This document shows positions 55,243-63,254 of a DNA stretch of 64,000 nucleotides, piece by piece. Made by a program: the position numbers and the translations under genes. Source of the stretch: Psychroflexus salis (lineage in GTDB: Bacteria > Bacteroidota > Bacteroidia > Flavobacteriales > Flavobacteriaceae); NCBI RefSeq assembly GCF_014640175.1, contig NZ_BMGL01000001.1, positions 62,001-126,000 of the forward strand, written 5' to 3'. Each line of letters begins with the position of its first letter. The stretch's first letter is position 1. The notes beneath the pieces were generated by a model that did not search any database, was not told the DNA's origin, and saw only the letters and a list, made by a program, of their open reading frames with translations.

Positions 55243-56814
55243 TTAGTTAATTTCGGTAAGCTGTATTTTTAGTTTGATTCGTTTTTCTTCGTCTTCTTCA
55301 GATGTGTTACTTCCGTGTAAAACAGTACCTTTTGTAAATTGGGCTGTTTGCCTAAAAATAGACTCTATTTGGTTATCGGTTGTTTGTGCTTCAACACTTC
55401 CTGTAGCATTTACATTATCCGTAACCATAAGGCCTAGTTTGGCATTGGTTGAATCTTGTGTAATAACTTGGTTTATGTAATCTGTAATTCGTAGTCGGTA
55501 GCGTAAGCCCAAACTATCTACATTCATCAATGGACCTAAATGGCTTACTCTAGATGAAGCAGGTAAAGTTCCTGCAGTTCGGTCTCGAATGTAATCGATT
55601 AAAACTTCGTTATTATCTATATTAAAAACTATAATTCGGTTAACTCGATTAATCGAATCGGTTGCTTCTTCGTTTAAGTATAAATCGATTTGGGCATCGT
55701 TTACCAATACATTTCGGTCTCTTAAGTCTTGTAACTCGTCTGAAACTCCATCGGCATCAGAATCAGGTCCTGTAAACAATTCCATTACACTATAATATCC
55801 GGCTCCTCCTTTTAAATAAAGATTTTCGTCGCCTTCTTCAAGGTTTGGATTACTAGCGTCTACTGTAAAGCTATCGTCAAAAAGGTTTACATTAATGCCT
55901 TCAAAATTTAAGTTAAAACGATTCCAATTGGTTTCAAATTCTGGCTCTTCTTCTTCATTAGTTACAAAACCTTGGCGTTGGGTTTGGTAATGTAGGGTAA
56001 CACCTGCATCGTCATTATTTAAATCGAAATGCATGGACGCTCCATCTTGACCAATTCGTTCTACTTCTATATAAAGGCCTCTAAAAAAGTTAACAAAGTT
56101 GGCGTTACTAGCCAATTCTGGACTTCCAATTTTATCTAAAATTACTTCATTAAATAAATCTACTGGCAGGTTTAAGCGAATACGAGGCGATAAAGAAAGC
56201 GTGTCGACAGATTCTGTTCCACTGCGTTGCACTAAAGATAATGGCGTGGTATAATCGGCTAAATCGATGGGCTCACTTTCTGCAATGGGTGTAGATTCTA
56301 TATTGGGTAAAAACTCAGGCAATTGATCTGAGTAATAGCTTTGCATTTCGGTAAAATCTCCATCTGGGCCGGGATTTAAGTTTCTTAAAAACTGGTTTGA
56401 GCGGTAAACTTTTAGCACAAATTCTCCACTCCCGTAAACTGAATCGAGTTCATAAACATTTTCTTCTACCAGTCTACTAAAAAAGGGTAAAGTTAAAGTT
56501 ACGCTATCCAGCTGCGGATCGGTTCCAAAATCGTTATTGGTTTGGCTTAATTGTAATTGAGCAAGCACACTAGATTTAAAATCGCCATACACTGGGTCTG
56601 TAAAATCTGCCAAACTATGCATGGTAAAATTACTAGTTTCAACTTGGTTTATGCGTTTGGAATAAGCAATAATATTGTCGGTTTCATAAAGTGGCGGCAA
56701 CTCAATGGTATTGATTAAATTATTGCCAGTTTCCATGAAATCTTCATCGCAGGACCATAAGCTTGCAGATATAACAATTAGGAGTACAAATTTAATAAAA
56801 GGATTTCGCTGCAT
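55243..56814 (-). CDS. DUF4270 family lipoprotein
   Basis: The protein has 523 residues from the ATG at 56814, which follows the upstream stop by four bases; an ATG at 56835 would overlap the upstream gene. The N terminus is a signal with lipobox (ASLWSCDEDF). The body shows features of DUF4270: the early INTIELPPLYETDNIIAYSKR and later AKLGLMVTDNVNATGSVE. The family is confined to Bacteroidota as far as I know, and its role is unknown. It lies between the glycogen-synthase-like gene and glmS in one transcription unit. Confidence 0.88.
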   Translation of the reverse strand: MQRNPFIKFVLLIVISASLWSCDEDFMETGNNLINTIELPPLYETDNIIAYSKRINQVETSNFTMHSLADFTDPVYGDFKSSVLAQLQLSQTNNDFGTDPQLDSVTLTLPFFSRLVEENVYELDSVYGSGEFVLKVYRSNQFLRNLNPGPDGDFTEMQSYYSDQLPEFLPNIESTPIAESEPIDLADYTTPLSLVQRSGTESVDTLSLSPRIRLNLPVDLFNEVILDKIGSPELASNANFVNFFRGLYIEVERIGQDGASMHFDLNNDDAGVTLHYQTQRQGFVTNEEEEPEFETNWNRFNLNFEGINVNLFDDSFTVDASNPNLEEGDENLYLKGGAGYYSVMELFTGPDSDADGVSDELQDLRDRNVLVNDAQIDLYLNEEATDSINRVNRIIVFNIDNNEVLIDYIRDRTAGTLPASSRVSHLGPLMNVDSLGLRYRLRITDYINQVITQDSTNAKLGLMVTDNVNATGSVEAQTTDNQIESIFRQTAQFTKGTVLHGSNTSEEDEEKRIKLKIQLTEIN

Positions 56815-56818
56815 AGGG

Positions 56819-57640
56819 TTAAGCTTCTTCTTCATTTAAAACTTTAGTTAGGTAAAAGTTTTGATAGGCGTTTGAAAATTCTTCTTTAGAAACGTAAGCT
56901 AATGTAGGTAAATTTAAATCTTCAGCACACTTTACAAGCTCTTCTGAAAGTTCTTCTTCGCCCAGTATAACCGCATCAGAATTTCGGATAGCAGTTTTCA
57001 TTAAAGCTTCGAAAGTAGGATTTTTTAACTCATCTACTGCTTCATCTTCAATTCCATCAAACAGAACTTTTTTAATCATGTCTTGGTCTAACGTTCCATC
57101 GAATCTTTGATTGTATATTGAAGTAACTATTTTTGCTTCTTTAAATAAAGGTTCATTTCCGTAATAATTTTTCAAGTACAACGGCACTAAAGCAGATAAC
57201 CAGCCATTTACGTGGATAATATCTGGGCTCCAGTTTAATTTTTTAACTGTTTCAATAACGCCTTTAGCAAAAAATATTGCACGCTCATCGTTATCTTCAA
57301 ACAAAACTCCATCTTCGTCGCTGTAAGTCGCCTTTCGTTTAAAATAATCTTCATTATCAATAAAGTACACCTGCATACGTTCTTTAGGAATGGAAGCCAC
57401 TTTTATAATTAGCGGCATATCTAAATCGTTAATAACCAAATTCATTCCCGATAAACGGATTACTTCATGTAATTGATGCCTTCTTTCGTTAATATTTCCA
57501 AATCTAGGCATAAAAATACGCGTTTGTCCGCCTAATGAGTTTACCATCTTTGGAGCTTCAAAAGACATGGTGGACATTTCATTTTCAGGCAAATAAGGAA
57601 TTACCTCAGAAGATACGTAAAGTATGCGCTTATCATTCAT
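56819..57640 (-). CDS. Glycogen/starch synthase-like protein, GT5 N-terminal domain only
   Basis: The protein has 273 residues from MNDKRILYVSSEVIPYLPEN at 57640; an earlier in-frame start at 57682 lies upstream of the -7 box and is rejected. The fold is the N-terminal Rossmann domain of GT5 glycogen synthases (SPDIIHVNGWLSALVPLYLKN matches the DxxHxHDWxxxL region). Two features differ from active enzymes. The KTGGL motif is absent, with ENEMSTM in its place near residue 19, and the C-terminal GT-B half is missing. Other flavobacteria carry a gene like this at the same place, to my recollection, so it is not simply broken. Binding or regulation rather than catalysis seems likelier. Confidence 0.8.
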   Translation of the reverse strand: MNDKRILYVSSEVIPYLPENEMSTMSFEAPKMVNSLGGQTRIFMPRFGNINERRHQLHEVIRLSGMNLVINDLDMPLIIKVASIPKERMQVYFIDNEDYFKRKATYSDEDGVLFEDNDERAIFFAKGVIETVKKLNWSPDIIHVNGWLSALVPLYLKNYYGNEPLFKEAKIVTSIYNQRFDGTLDQDMIKKVLFDGIEDEAVDELKNPTFEALMKTAIRNSDAVILGEEELSEELVKCAEDLNLPTLAYVSKEEFSNAYQNFYLTKVLNEEEA

Positions 57641-57679
57641 AAGAAATATGATTAGATTAACATTAATAATAAAAACGTG

Positions 57680-57687
57680 CAAATTTA
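57680..57687 (-). promoter_or_regulatory. Bacteroidota -7 box for the GT5-like gene
   Basis: The minus strand reads TAAATTTG followed by C, an exact match, 40 bases before the ATG at 57640. It faces away from the panC box at 57719, so the two operons have divergent promoters about 30 bases apart. Confidence 0.55.
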
Positions 57688-57718
57688 CGAAATTTTATGC
57701 GGATTAAAGGTAAAATAT

Positions 57719-57726
57719 TAGTTTTG
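57719..57726 (+). promoter_or_regulatory. Bacteroidota -7 box for panC
   Basis: TAGTTTTG followed by C is an exact TAnnTTTG match, 23 bases before the GTG start of panC. Confidence 0.55.
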
Positions 57727-57749
57727 CAACCAATTTCTAAAAAACATAG

Positions 57750-58598
57750 GTGTTAATCAATCAAAGCCATAGGCTACAAACTGAGCTTGAAAAAGCAAAA
57801 CAAAAGCAGTACAAAATTGGCTTGGTACCCACTATGGGTGCATTGCACTCTGGGCATTTAGCATTAATAGGCGAAGCTTTGCAAGTATGCGACCTTGCTG
57901 TGGTAAGCATTTTTGTAAATCCGACTCAATTTAATAATTTTTCCGATTTAGAAAAATATCCAAGGCATTTAGAGCATGATGTTTTAAAAATACAAGCAGC
58001 ATATCCAGATACACTTGTGTTTGCTCCAGATGTTAACGACATATACGGAGCGCATGTTGAAGCTGAAAATTTTGATTTTGGCAGCATTACAAAATTTATG
58101 GAAGGCGAATTTAGAACTGGGCATTTTAATGGTGTAGGCACCATTGTTAAACGTTTATTTAACATCGTAAAACCCGACTATGCTTTTTTTGGCGAAAAGG
58201 ATTTTCAGCAACTACGCGTAATTCAGAAACTTGTTGAAATTACGCAACAACCTGTGCAAATTGTAGGCTGTAAAACTCAACGGGAAGCCAGTGGTTTAGC
58301 AAAAAGTTCGAGAAACGAACGCCTAAGCGCGACCCAAAAAGAAGAAGCAAAAATAATTTATGAAGCGCTACAAATGGTAAGCACTAATTTTAAAAAAAAC
58401 AGCATTGCCGACCTAAAAAAACAAGTTGAGTTGCTTTTTAAAGCACAGCCTAATTTTGAATTAGAATATTTTGAAATTGCCGACGTTAAAGATTTAGTAC
58501 CATGTATTAGCAAAAAGCCAAATACGAAATACCGAGCCTTTATCGCCGCTTTTGTAAACCAAGTTCGCTTAATTGATAACCTAGCACTTAATTATTAA
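57750..58598 (+). CDS. panC: Pantothenate synthetase
   Basis: This 282-residue enzyme joins pantoate and beta-alanine with ATP to give pantothenate, the coenzyme A precursor. The HIGH motif is in PTMGALHSGHLALI (H33-x-x-H36), and the KMSKS-like loop is ASGLAKSSRN. The start is a GTG at 57750; no ATG would keep the N-terminal strand. It is followed by panD after 6 bases, so the two beta-alanine-linked steps are encoded together. Confidence 0.96.
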   Translation: MLINQSHRLQTELEKAKQKQYKIGLVPTMGALHSGHLALIGEALQVCDLAVVSIFVNPTQFNNFSDLEKYPRHLEHDVLKIQAAYPDTLVFAPDVNDIYGAHVEAENFDFGSITKFMEGEFRTGHFNGVGTIVKRLFNIVKPDYAFFGEKDFQQLRVIQKLVEITQQPVQIVGCKTQREASGLAKSSRNERLSATQKEEAKIIYEALQMVSTNFKKNSIADLKKQVELLFKAQPNFELEYFEIADVKDLVPCISKKPNTKYRAFIAAFVNQVRLIDNLALNY

Positions 58599-58604
58599 AT
58601 TATA

Positions 58605-58955
58605 ATGTACGTACACGTAGTTAAATCGAAAATACATCGGGTAAAAGTTACCGGTGCCGACTTAAATTATATTGGAAGCATTACCATTGACGAAGATTTA
58701 ATGGATGCAGCTAATATTATTGAAGGTGAAAAAGTTCAGGTGGTAAACAACACCAACGGAGAACGGCTAGAAACTTATGCCATACCTGGGCCAAGAAAAA
58801 GCGGAGAAATTACCTTAAACGGAGCAGCAGCACGAAAAGTTGCCGCTGGCGATGTGCTTATTTTAATGACTTATGCCATGTTAGAGCTAGAAGAAGCTAA
58901 GCAATTTAAGCCTGCTTTGGTATTTCCCAACGAAGAAAACAACCTACTTACATAA
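58605..58955 (+). CDS. panD: Aspartate 1-decarboxylase proenzyme
   Basis: This 116-residue proenzyme self-cleaves between G24 and S25 in [13 protein letters not shown] to form the pyruvoyl group. It then decarboxylates aspartate to beta-alanine for Pan[23 protein letters not shown] is the conserved mid-part. The length is slightly short of the usual 126 but complete. The next gene starts one base after the stop. Confidence 0.96.
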   Translation: MYVHVVKSKIHRVKVTGADLNYIGSITIDEDLMDAANIIEGEKVQVVNNTNGERLETYAIPGPRKSGEITLNGAAARKVAAGDVLILMTYAMLELEEAKQFKPALVFPNEENNLLT

Positions 58956-58956
58956 G

Positions 58957-59934
58957 ATGCCTAAACTAAAGCTGAAAAAGATAGCCAAAATAAGTTTGCC
59001 CATTATTTTAGGCGCTTTTTTTGTTGGCTTTTCTATTTTTTCTTCTACCGAAGAAGAACGCTATCAAATCTGGCACACCATTACCAACGCCAACCCTTTT
59101 TGGGTTAGTGTTTCTGTAGTTTTAGGAATTTTATCGCATTGGGCTAGAGCTTTACGTTGGAAGTATGCTTTGCAACCCTTAGGCTGTAAACCCAAAACCC
59201 TAAATAGTTTTTTTGCCATTATGTTTGGTTATTTAAGCAATTTGGGCGTACCGCGCTCTGGCGAAATATTACGCGGAGCAAGCTTAGCTTCTTACGAAAA
59301 CATTAACTTCGAAAAATCTTTTGGCACGATTGTAAGCGAACGTATTGTAGATTTAATCGTGCTTATCTTAATCATCGGAATTGCCCTTATTAATCAATCG
59401 CAAGAGTTATTGGCTTTGTTTGAAATCTTTCAAATTAATCCCTTATTAAGCCTATTCATTATGTTGAGTCTCGTGTTTTTATTTTTTATTTTTCTGAAAA
59501 TCTTAAGCTCATCTCAACATGCTTTCATTTTAAAAATTAGAAGTTTTTTTGAAGGGCTTTGGCAAGGCATGCAAAGCATTATACATATGAAAAATAAATT
59601 CGCTTTTGGCTTATACACCTTAGCTATTTGGGGTTTATACATCGCTATCTTTTTTGTAATTAAGTATAGCGTTCCCGAAATGCAAGACTTGGGTTTTGGG
59701 CCACTTTTAGTTGCTTTTATAGTTGGTACGTTTTCTATGTCTTTAACCAGCGGTGGCGTAGGTATTTTTCCTATAGCTGTAGGAGCTGTTTTGTATATGT
59801 ACGGTATTTCTAAAGTATCTGGCGAAGCATTTGGATGGATTTTATGGTCTAGCCAAACCGCACTAACACTTATCTTAGGAATCATTTCTGCAATCTTACT
59901 TCCAATTTACAACAAGAACCAAATTTTTAAGTAA
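58957..59934 (+). CDS. Flippase-like membrane protein (LPG synthase TM region/UPF0104)
   Basis: This 325-residue protein has about eight membrane helices, typical of the lysylphosphatidylglycerol-synthase transmembrane family. It includes ILSHWARALRWKYALQPLG, FGYLSNLGVPRSGEILRGA and a late FSMSLTSGGVGIFPIAVGAVL. There is no cytoplasmic aminoacyl-transfer domain, so it is a stand-alone flippase-like protein, and substrate and direction are unknown. It is coupled to panD (one base apart) and precedes the hydrolase-fold gene by 33 bases. Confidence 0.9.
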   Translation: MPKLKLKKIAKISLPIILGAFFVGFSIFSSTEEERYQIWHTITNANPFWVSVSVVLGILSHWARALRWKYALQPLGCKPKTLNSFFAIMFGYLSNLGVPRSGEILRGASLASYENINFEKSFGTIVSERIVDLIVLILIIGIALINQSQELLALFEIFQINPLLSLFIMLSLVFLFFIFLKILSSSQHAFILKIRSFFEGLWQGMQSIIHMKNKFAFGLYTLAIWGLYIAIFFVIKYSVPEMQDLGFGPLLVAFIVGTFSMSLTSGGVGIFPIAVGAVLYMYGISKVSGEAFGWILWSSQTALTLILGIISAILLPIYNKNQIFK

Positions 59935-59967
59935 ATTAGTTGCCTAAATTACTCAAAACTATCATCA

Positions 59968-61116
59968 ATGAAAAAAATATACTTCCTGCTTATTGGCTTT
60001 ATCTTTATAAGCAATCCACTTAAAGCCCAACACATTTATCAAGATATTGAATCTGAATTTTTAGAGCAAAATAGGAAAATTAAACTACAACTTCCACGTT
60101 CTTACAAAACCAATCCAGATAAGGAATACCCTATTATTTTAGTATTAGATGCCGATTATTTATTCGAACCCATCGGTGGAATGGTAGATTACTTGAGCTA
60201 TTGGGAAGAAGTTCCTGAAGCTATTGTAGTAGGAATAATACAAAATGAAAGTCGTAAAGATGATTTTTTAATCGACGACCAAGACTATTTACCTTCAGGT
60301 CCGGGTGAAGCTTTTTTCGATTTTATTGAATTAGAACTGATTACCTATATCGAAAACAACTACCGCACTACTCCGCTTCGCGTAATTGCTGGACATGGAG
60401 AAAGCGCTAATTTTAGCAATTTTTTTCTGTTTAGAAAAGATCCGCTTTTTCGTGCTTACATCAATTTTAGTCCGTTTTTTACAAAAAAAATGAAAAAAAG
60501 AGTGGTAAGCGGACTATCCAAAACTAATTCGAGAACATGGTACTATTATGCTTTTAGCGAGAACGAACCCCAAGAGCAATTAAGAGCCATGAAAGACCTA
60601 GCCATTGAAGCTGAATTAATTGAAAATTCTAATTTAAACTTCTATACCCATAAATATAAAGATGCCACACATTTTACATCAGTAAGTCAGGGTATTGGCA
60701 GCGCTTTAGAAGAAATTTTTGCTGTTTTTAAACCCATTACTCCCCAAGAATACGACCAAAACTTATACCATGCAGAATCGCCCGTTGTATATTTGGAAGA
60801 CAAGTATTACGATATCGCCACTTTTTTTAATTTAAAAATAGCTATGCGGGTAAACGATCTTATGTTTGCATCGCGAGCAATCGAAGAAAAGAAAAATTGG
60901 GAGGAGTACAAAGAATTGTCCAAATTGGCAAAGAAGCATCAACCCAAAACGCTGCTCAGTAGTTATTTTTTAGCTCGGCATTATCAAGAAATTGGAGAAC
61001 CTAAAAAAGCGCTTAAGTATTATCAAGAAGCTTATGGTTACCAAGCTGTTGGACAGCTAACACAAGATTTAATGCTAATTCGCGCAGAAGAAATTAAAGA
61101 AGTTTTTGGATACTAA
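59968..61116 (+). CDS. Esterase-fold (alpha/beta hydrolase) protein lacking the nucleophile serine
   Basis: This 382-residue protein has a signal peptide (to about residue 21) and an esterase-D-like alpha/beta-hydrolase domain (about 22-260: LQLPRSYKTNPDKEYPIILVLDADYLF, EVPEAIVVGI). A helical, TPR-like tail follows (about 330-375, LARHYQEIGEPKKALKYYQEAYGY). At the elbow, where related enzymes read GHSxGG, this one reads G142-H-G-E-S-A. The nucleophile position 144 is Gly, with a Ser two residues on. Flavobacterial proteins beside radA often have this GHGE form, as far as I recall. It may be a non-catalytic binder, or it may use Ser146. Confidence 0.82.
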   Translation: MKKIYFLLIGFIFISNPLKAQHIYQDIESEFLEQNRKIKLQLPRSYKTNPDKEYPIILVLDADYLFEPIGGMVDYLSYWEEVPEAIVVGIIQNESRKDDFLIDDQDYLPSGPGEAFFDFIELELITYIENNYRTTPLRVIAGHGESANFSNFFLFRKDPLFRAYINFSPFFTKKMKKRVVSGLSKTNSRTWYYYAFSENEPQEQLRAMKDLAIEAELIENSNLNFYTHKYKDATHFTSVSQGIGSALEEIFAVFKPITPQEYDQNLYHAESPVVYLEDKYYDIATFFNLKIAMRVNDLMFASRAIEEKKNWEEYKELSKLAKKHQPKTLLSSYFLARHYQEIGEPKKALKYYQEAYGYQAVGQLTQDLMLIRAEEIKEVFGY

Positions 61117-61119
61117 ATT

Positions 61120-62475
61120 ATGGCTAAAAACAAAGTAGCTTTCTTTTGCCAAAGTTGTGGTGCGCAATACGCCAAATGGCAAGGGCAATGCAATGCATGT
61201 AAAGAATGGAATACCTTAGTAGAAGAAGTAATTACCAAAGAAGAAAAATCTTCTTGGAAAACAACTAGCGTACCCAAAAAAGTTACCCAACCCCAAAAAA
61301 TAAACGATATTGAAGTTGCCCGCGAGCAACGTTTAGTTACCCAAGACCAAGAGCTTAATCGTGTTTTAGGTGGCGGAATTGTACCGGGCTCCTTAATTTT
61401 ATTAGGTGGCGAACCTGGAATTGGCAAAAGCACTTTGTTGCTTCAGGTAAGTTTGCAATTGCCCTATAAAACCTTGTATGTATCTGGCGAAGAAAGCCAA
61501 CAACAAATAAAAATGCGCGGCGAACGCATTACTAGTCAAAGCGAAAATTGCTACATCCTTTCCGAAACCAAAACTCAACATATTTTTAAGCAAGTTGAAG
61601 CCATTGAACCTGATATTTTAATTATCGATTCCATTCAAACTTTGCATACCGATTATGTAGAAAGTTCACCTGGAAGCGTATCACAAATTCGCGAATGCAC
61701 ATCTGAGCTCATTAAATTTGCTAAAGAAACCAACACGCCTGTTTTATTAATCGGCCACATCACCAAAGAAGGCAGCATAGCTGGACCCAAGGTGTTGGAA
61801 CACATGGTAGATTGTGTGTTGCAGTTTGAAGGCGACCGTAACCATGTATATCGAATTTTACGTGCACACAAAAACCGTTTTGGCTCTACCCACGAATTAG
61901 GAATTTACGAAATGTATCACCAAGGTTTACGCCAAGTTAGCAATCCGTCCGAATTATTGGTTTCTCGTGGCAACGAAGACCTCAGCGGCACCGCTATTGC
62001 CGCTACTTTAGAAGGCATGCGCCCACTCATGGTCGAAATACAAGCTTTGGTTAGCTCTGCTGTATACGGCACACCACAACGCTCTACAACAGGCTACAAT
62101 GCCAAACGACTCAATATGCTATTGGCGGTTTTAGAAAAACGAGCAGGCTTTCGCTTAGGCGCGAAAGATGTGTTTTTAAATATTACTGGCGGAATTAGCA
62201 TAGACGACCCCGCTTTAGATTTAGCCGTAGTTGCTGCCATTTTATCTTCTAACGAAGATGTTTCTATTTCAAGGAAAAGTTGCTTTGCAGGCGAAATTGG
62301 CCTTGCCGGCGAAATTAGGCCTGTAAGTCGTGTGGAACAACGCATTTTAGAAGCTGAAAAACTCGGTTTTGAAAGCATTGTTATTGCAAAAGAAAGCAAA
62401 TTACCAAAAAGCAACTACCAAATACAATTGGTGCGTGTTGCTAAAATTGAAGATGTAGTGGATTTTTTGTTTTAG
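61120..62475 (+). CDS. radA: DNA repair/recombination protein RadA (Sms)
   Basis: This 451-residue RecA-like helicase acts in branch migration and processing of recombination intermediates. It has the C4 zinc finger (C10, C13, C24, C27), Walker A GGEPGIGKST (about 96-105), the RadA-specific KNRFGST, and a C-terminal Lon-protease-like domain (GGISIDDPALDLAVVAAILSS). Length and motifs are standard. It starts three bases after the hydrolase-fold gene and ends the panC-to-radA series. Confidence 0.97.
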   Translation: MAKNKVAFFCQSCGAQYAKWQGQCNACKEWNTLVEEVITKEEKSSWKTTSVPKKVTQPQKINDIEVAREQRLVTQDQELNRVLGGGIVPGSLILLGGEPGIGKSTLLLQVSLQLPYKTLYVSGEESQQQIKMRGERITSQSENCYILSETKTQHIFKQVEAIEPDILIIDSIQTLHTDYVESSPGSVSQIRECTSELIKFAKETNTPVLLIGHITKEGSIAGPKVLEHMVDCVLQFEGDRNHVYRILRAHKNRFGSTHELGIYEMYHQGLRQVSNPSELLVSRGNEDLSGTAIAATLEGMRPLMVEIQALVSSAVYGTPQRSTTGYNAKRLNMLLAVLEKRAGFRLGAKDVFLNITGGISIDDPALDLAVVAAILSSNEDVSISRKSCFAGEIGLAGEIRPVSRVEQRILEAEKLGFESIVIAKESKLPKSNYQIQLVRVAKIEDVVDFLF

Positions 62476-62503
62476 ATTATTATAAATACACACCCACCTT
62501 AAT

Positions 62504-62519
62504 CCTCCCTCTAGGGAGG
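62504..62519. repeat. REP-like palindrome
   Basis: CCTCCCT-CT-AGGGAGG is a perfect 7-base stem with a 2-base loop, unusually GC-rich for this AT-rich window. It lies directly before a decayed REP-associated transposase, which fits a REP/RAYT pair. ACCCACCTTAAT precedes it, as in other flavobacterial REP-like units I recall. Confidence 0.6.
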
Positions 62520-62533
62520 AAATTGTAGGATAG

Positions 62534-62761
62534 TTGGTCATAACTGATGAAAACTACCGCTATTTTCTGAAAAAATACGAATATTACATTAGCTCGTTTG
62601 TTGAGACATTTTGTTATTGCCTGATAACCAATTATTTTCATTTGTTAATTCGAATAAAAGATGAACAACAAATTGAAGAAGGGATGCAATTTAAAATGAA
62701 GAAACAAAAATCTAAAAGCCTTCAATAAAAAATACAACCGAAAAGGAAGCTTGTTCATGCG
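62534..62761 (+). pseudogene. Remnant of a Y1 (REP-associated, RAYT) transposase
   Basis: The first frame reads ITDENYRYFLKKYEYYISSF, then VETFCYCLITNYFHLLIRIKDEQ. The latter is the HUH region of Y1 transposases, normally CYCLxPNHFHLLxR. The first His of the HUH pair is changed (NYFH). A frame change and internal deletion follow, and AFNKKYNRKGSLF, the later conserved block of RAYTs, appears at 62718-62756. The N terminus and the catalytic Tyr are absent. It is a dead copy beside its own type of palindrome. Confidence 0.75.
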
Positions 62762-63110
62762 GGTAAATGTGTTTGCCGTGTACGAACTTTGTACTGCTTT
62801 TATTCCGAAAATGCTAGCCAACGGATTTGGACGCGTGGTGAATTTGGTTTCGGGTATACAAGACCAACCCGAACTTTCGCCTTATAGTACTTCTAAAGCG
62901 GCATTGGCTAAATTAACAGAAGATTTGGCTGTAAAATTCGATGATACGAATGTGCGCATTAACGCACTCGACCCAGGTTGGTTGCAAACTGATTTGGGTG
63001 GAGAATATGCTGAGCATCCCGTAGAAGGGGTAATGCCCGGCGCACTACAACCCGCACTCGTGGAAAACGATGGCCCTAACAGGAAAACTTTTTTTGCTTT
63101 GGATGAATAG
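62762..63110 (+). pseudogene. Short-chain dehydrogenase remnant lacking the NAD-binding half
   Basis: About 116 codons encode the C-terminal half of a classical SDR: VNVFAVYELCTAFIPKML, GFGRVVNLVSGIQDQPELSPYSTSKAALAKL (with the Y-S-T-S-K catalytic pair), VRINALDPGWLQTDLGG and a final KTFFALDE. The N-terminal Rossmann part with TGxxxGxG is missing. The frame runs without interruption from the transposase block GSLFMR into this part, so the junction near 62761 looks like a deletion scar that fused the two remnants. With no proper promoter or N terminus it should not make a working enzyme. Confidence 0.78.
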
Positions 63111-63143
63111 TAAAATTTAGTTTTTTAATTAAAAAACGAGCAT

Positions 63144-63178
63144 AAAAAAAGCCGTTTCAACATTGAAACGGCTTTTTT
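63144..63178. terminator. Bidirectional hairpin terminator
   Basis: GCCGTTTCA and TGAAACGGC with a 4-base loop, flanked by A and T runs, form the terminator of the minus-strand tRNA-Ala and can also stop plus-strand transcription of the SDR remnant. Confidence 0.85.
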
Positions 63179-63254
63179 GGTGGAGAATATCGGATTCGAA
63201 CCGATGACCCCTACGCTGCCAGCGTAGTGCTCTAGCCAACTGAGCTAATTCCCC
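63178..63254 (-). tRNA. tRNA-Ala (anticodon GGC)
   Basis: Read on the minus strand, GGGGAAT pairs with ATTCTCC as the acceptor stem (one G-T pair). The D-loop is AGCTCAGTTGGCTAGAGC, the anticodon arm is CTACG-CTGGCAG-CGTAG with GGC at the anticodon, and the T arm contains GGTTCGAATCC. The discriminator base is A and a CCA end is encoded. It decodes GCC and GCU. The terminator lies immediately after the 3' end, so it is a single-gene transcript or the last of one. Confidence 0.97.
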
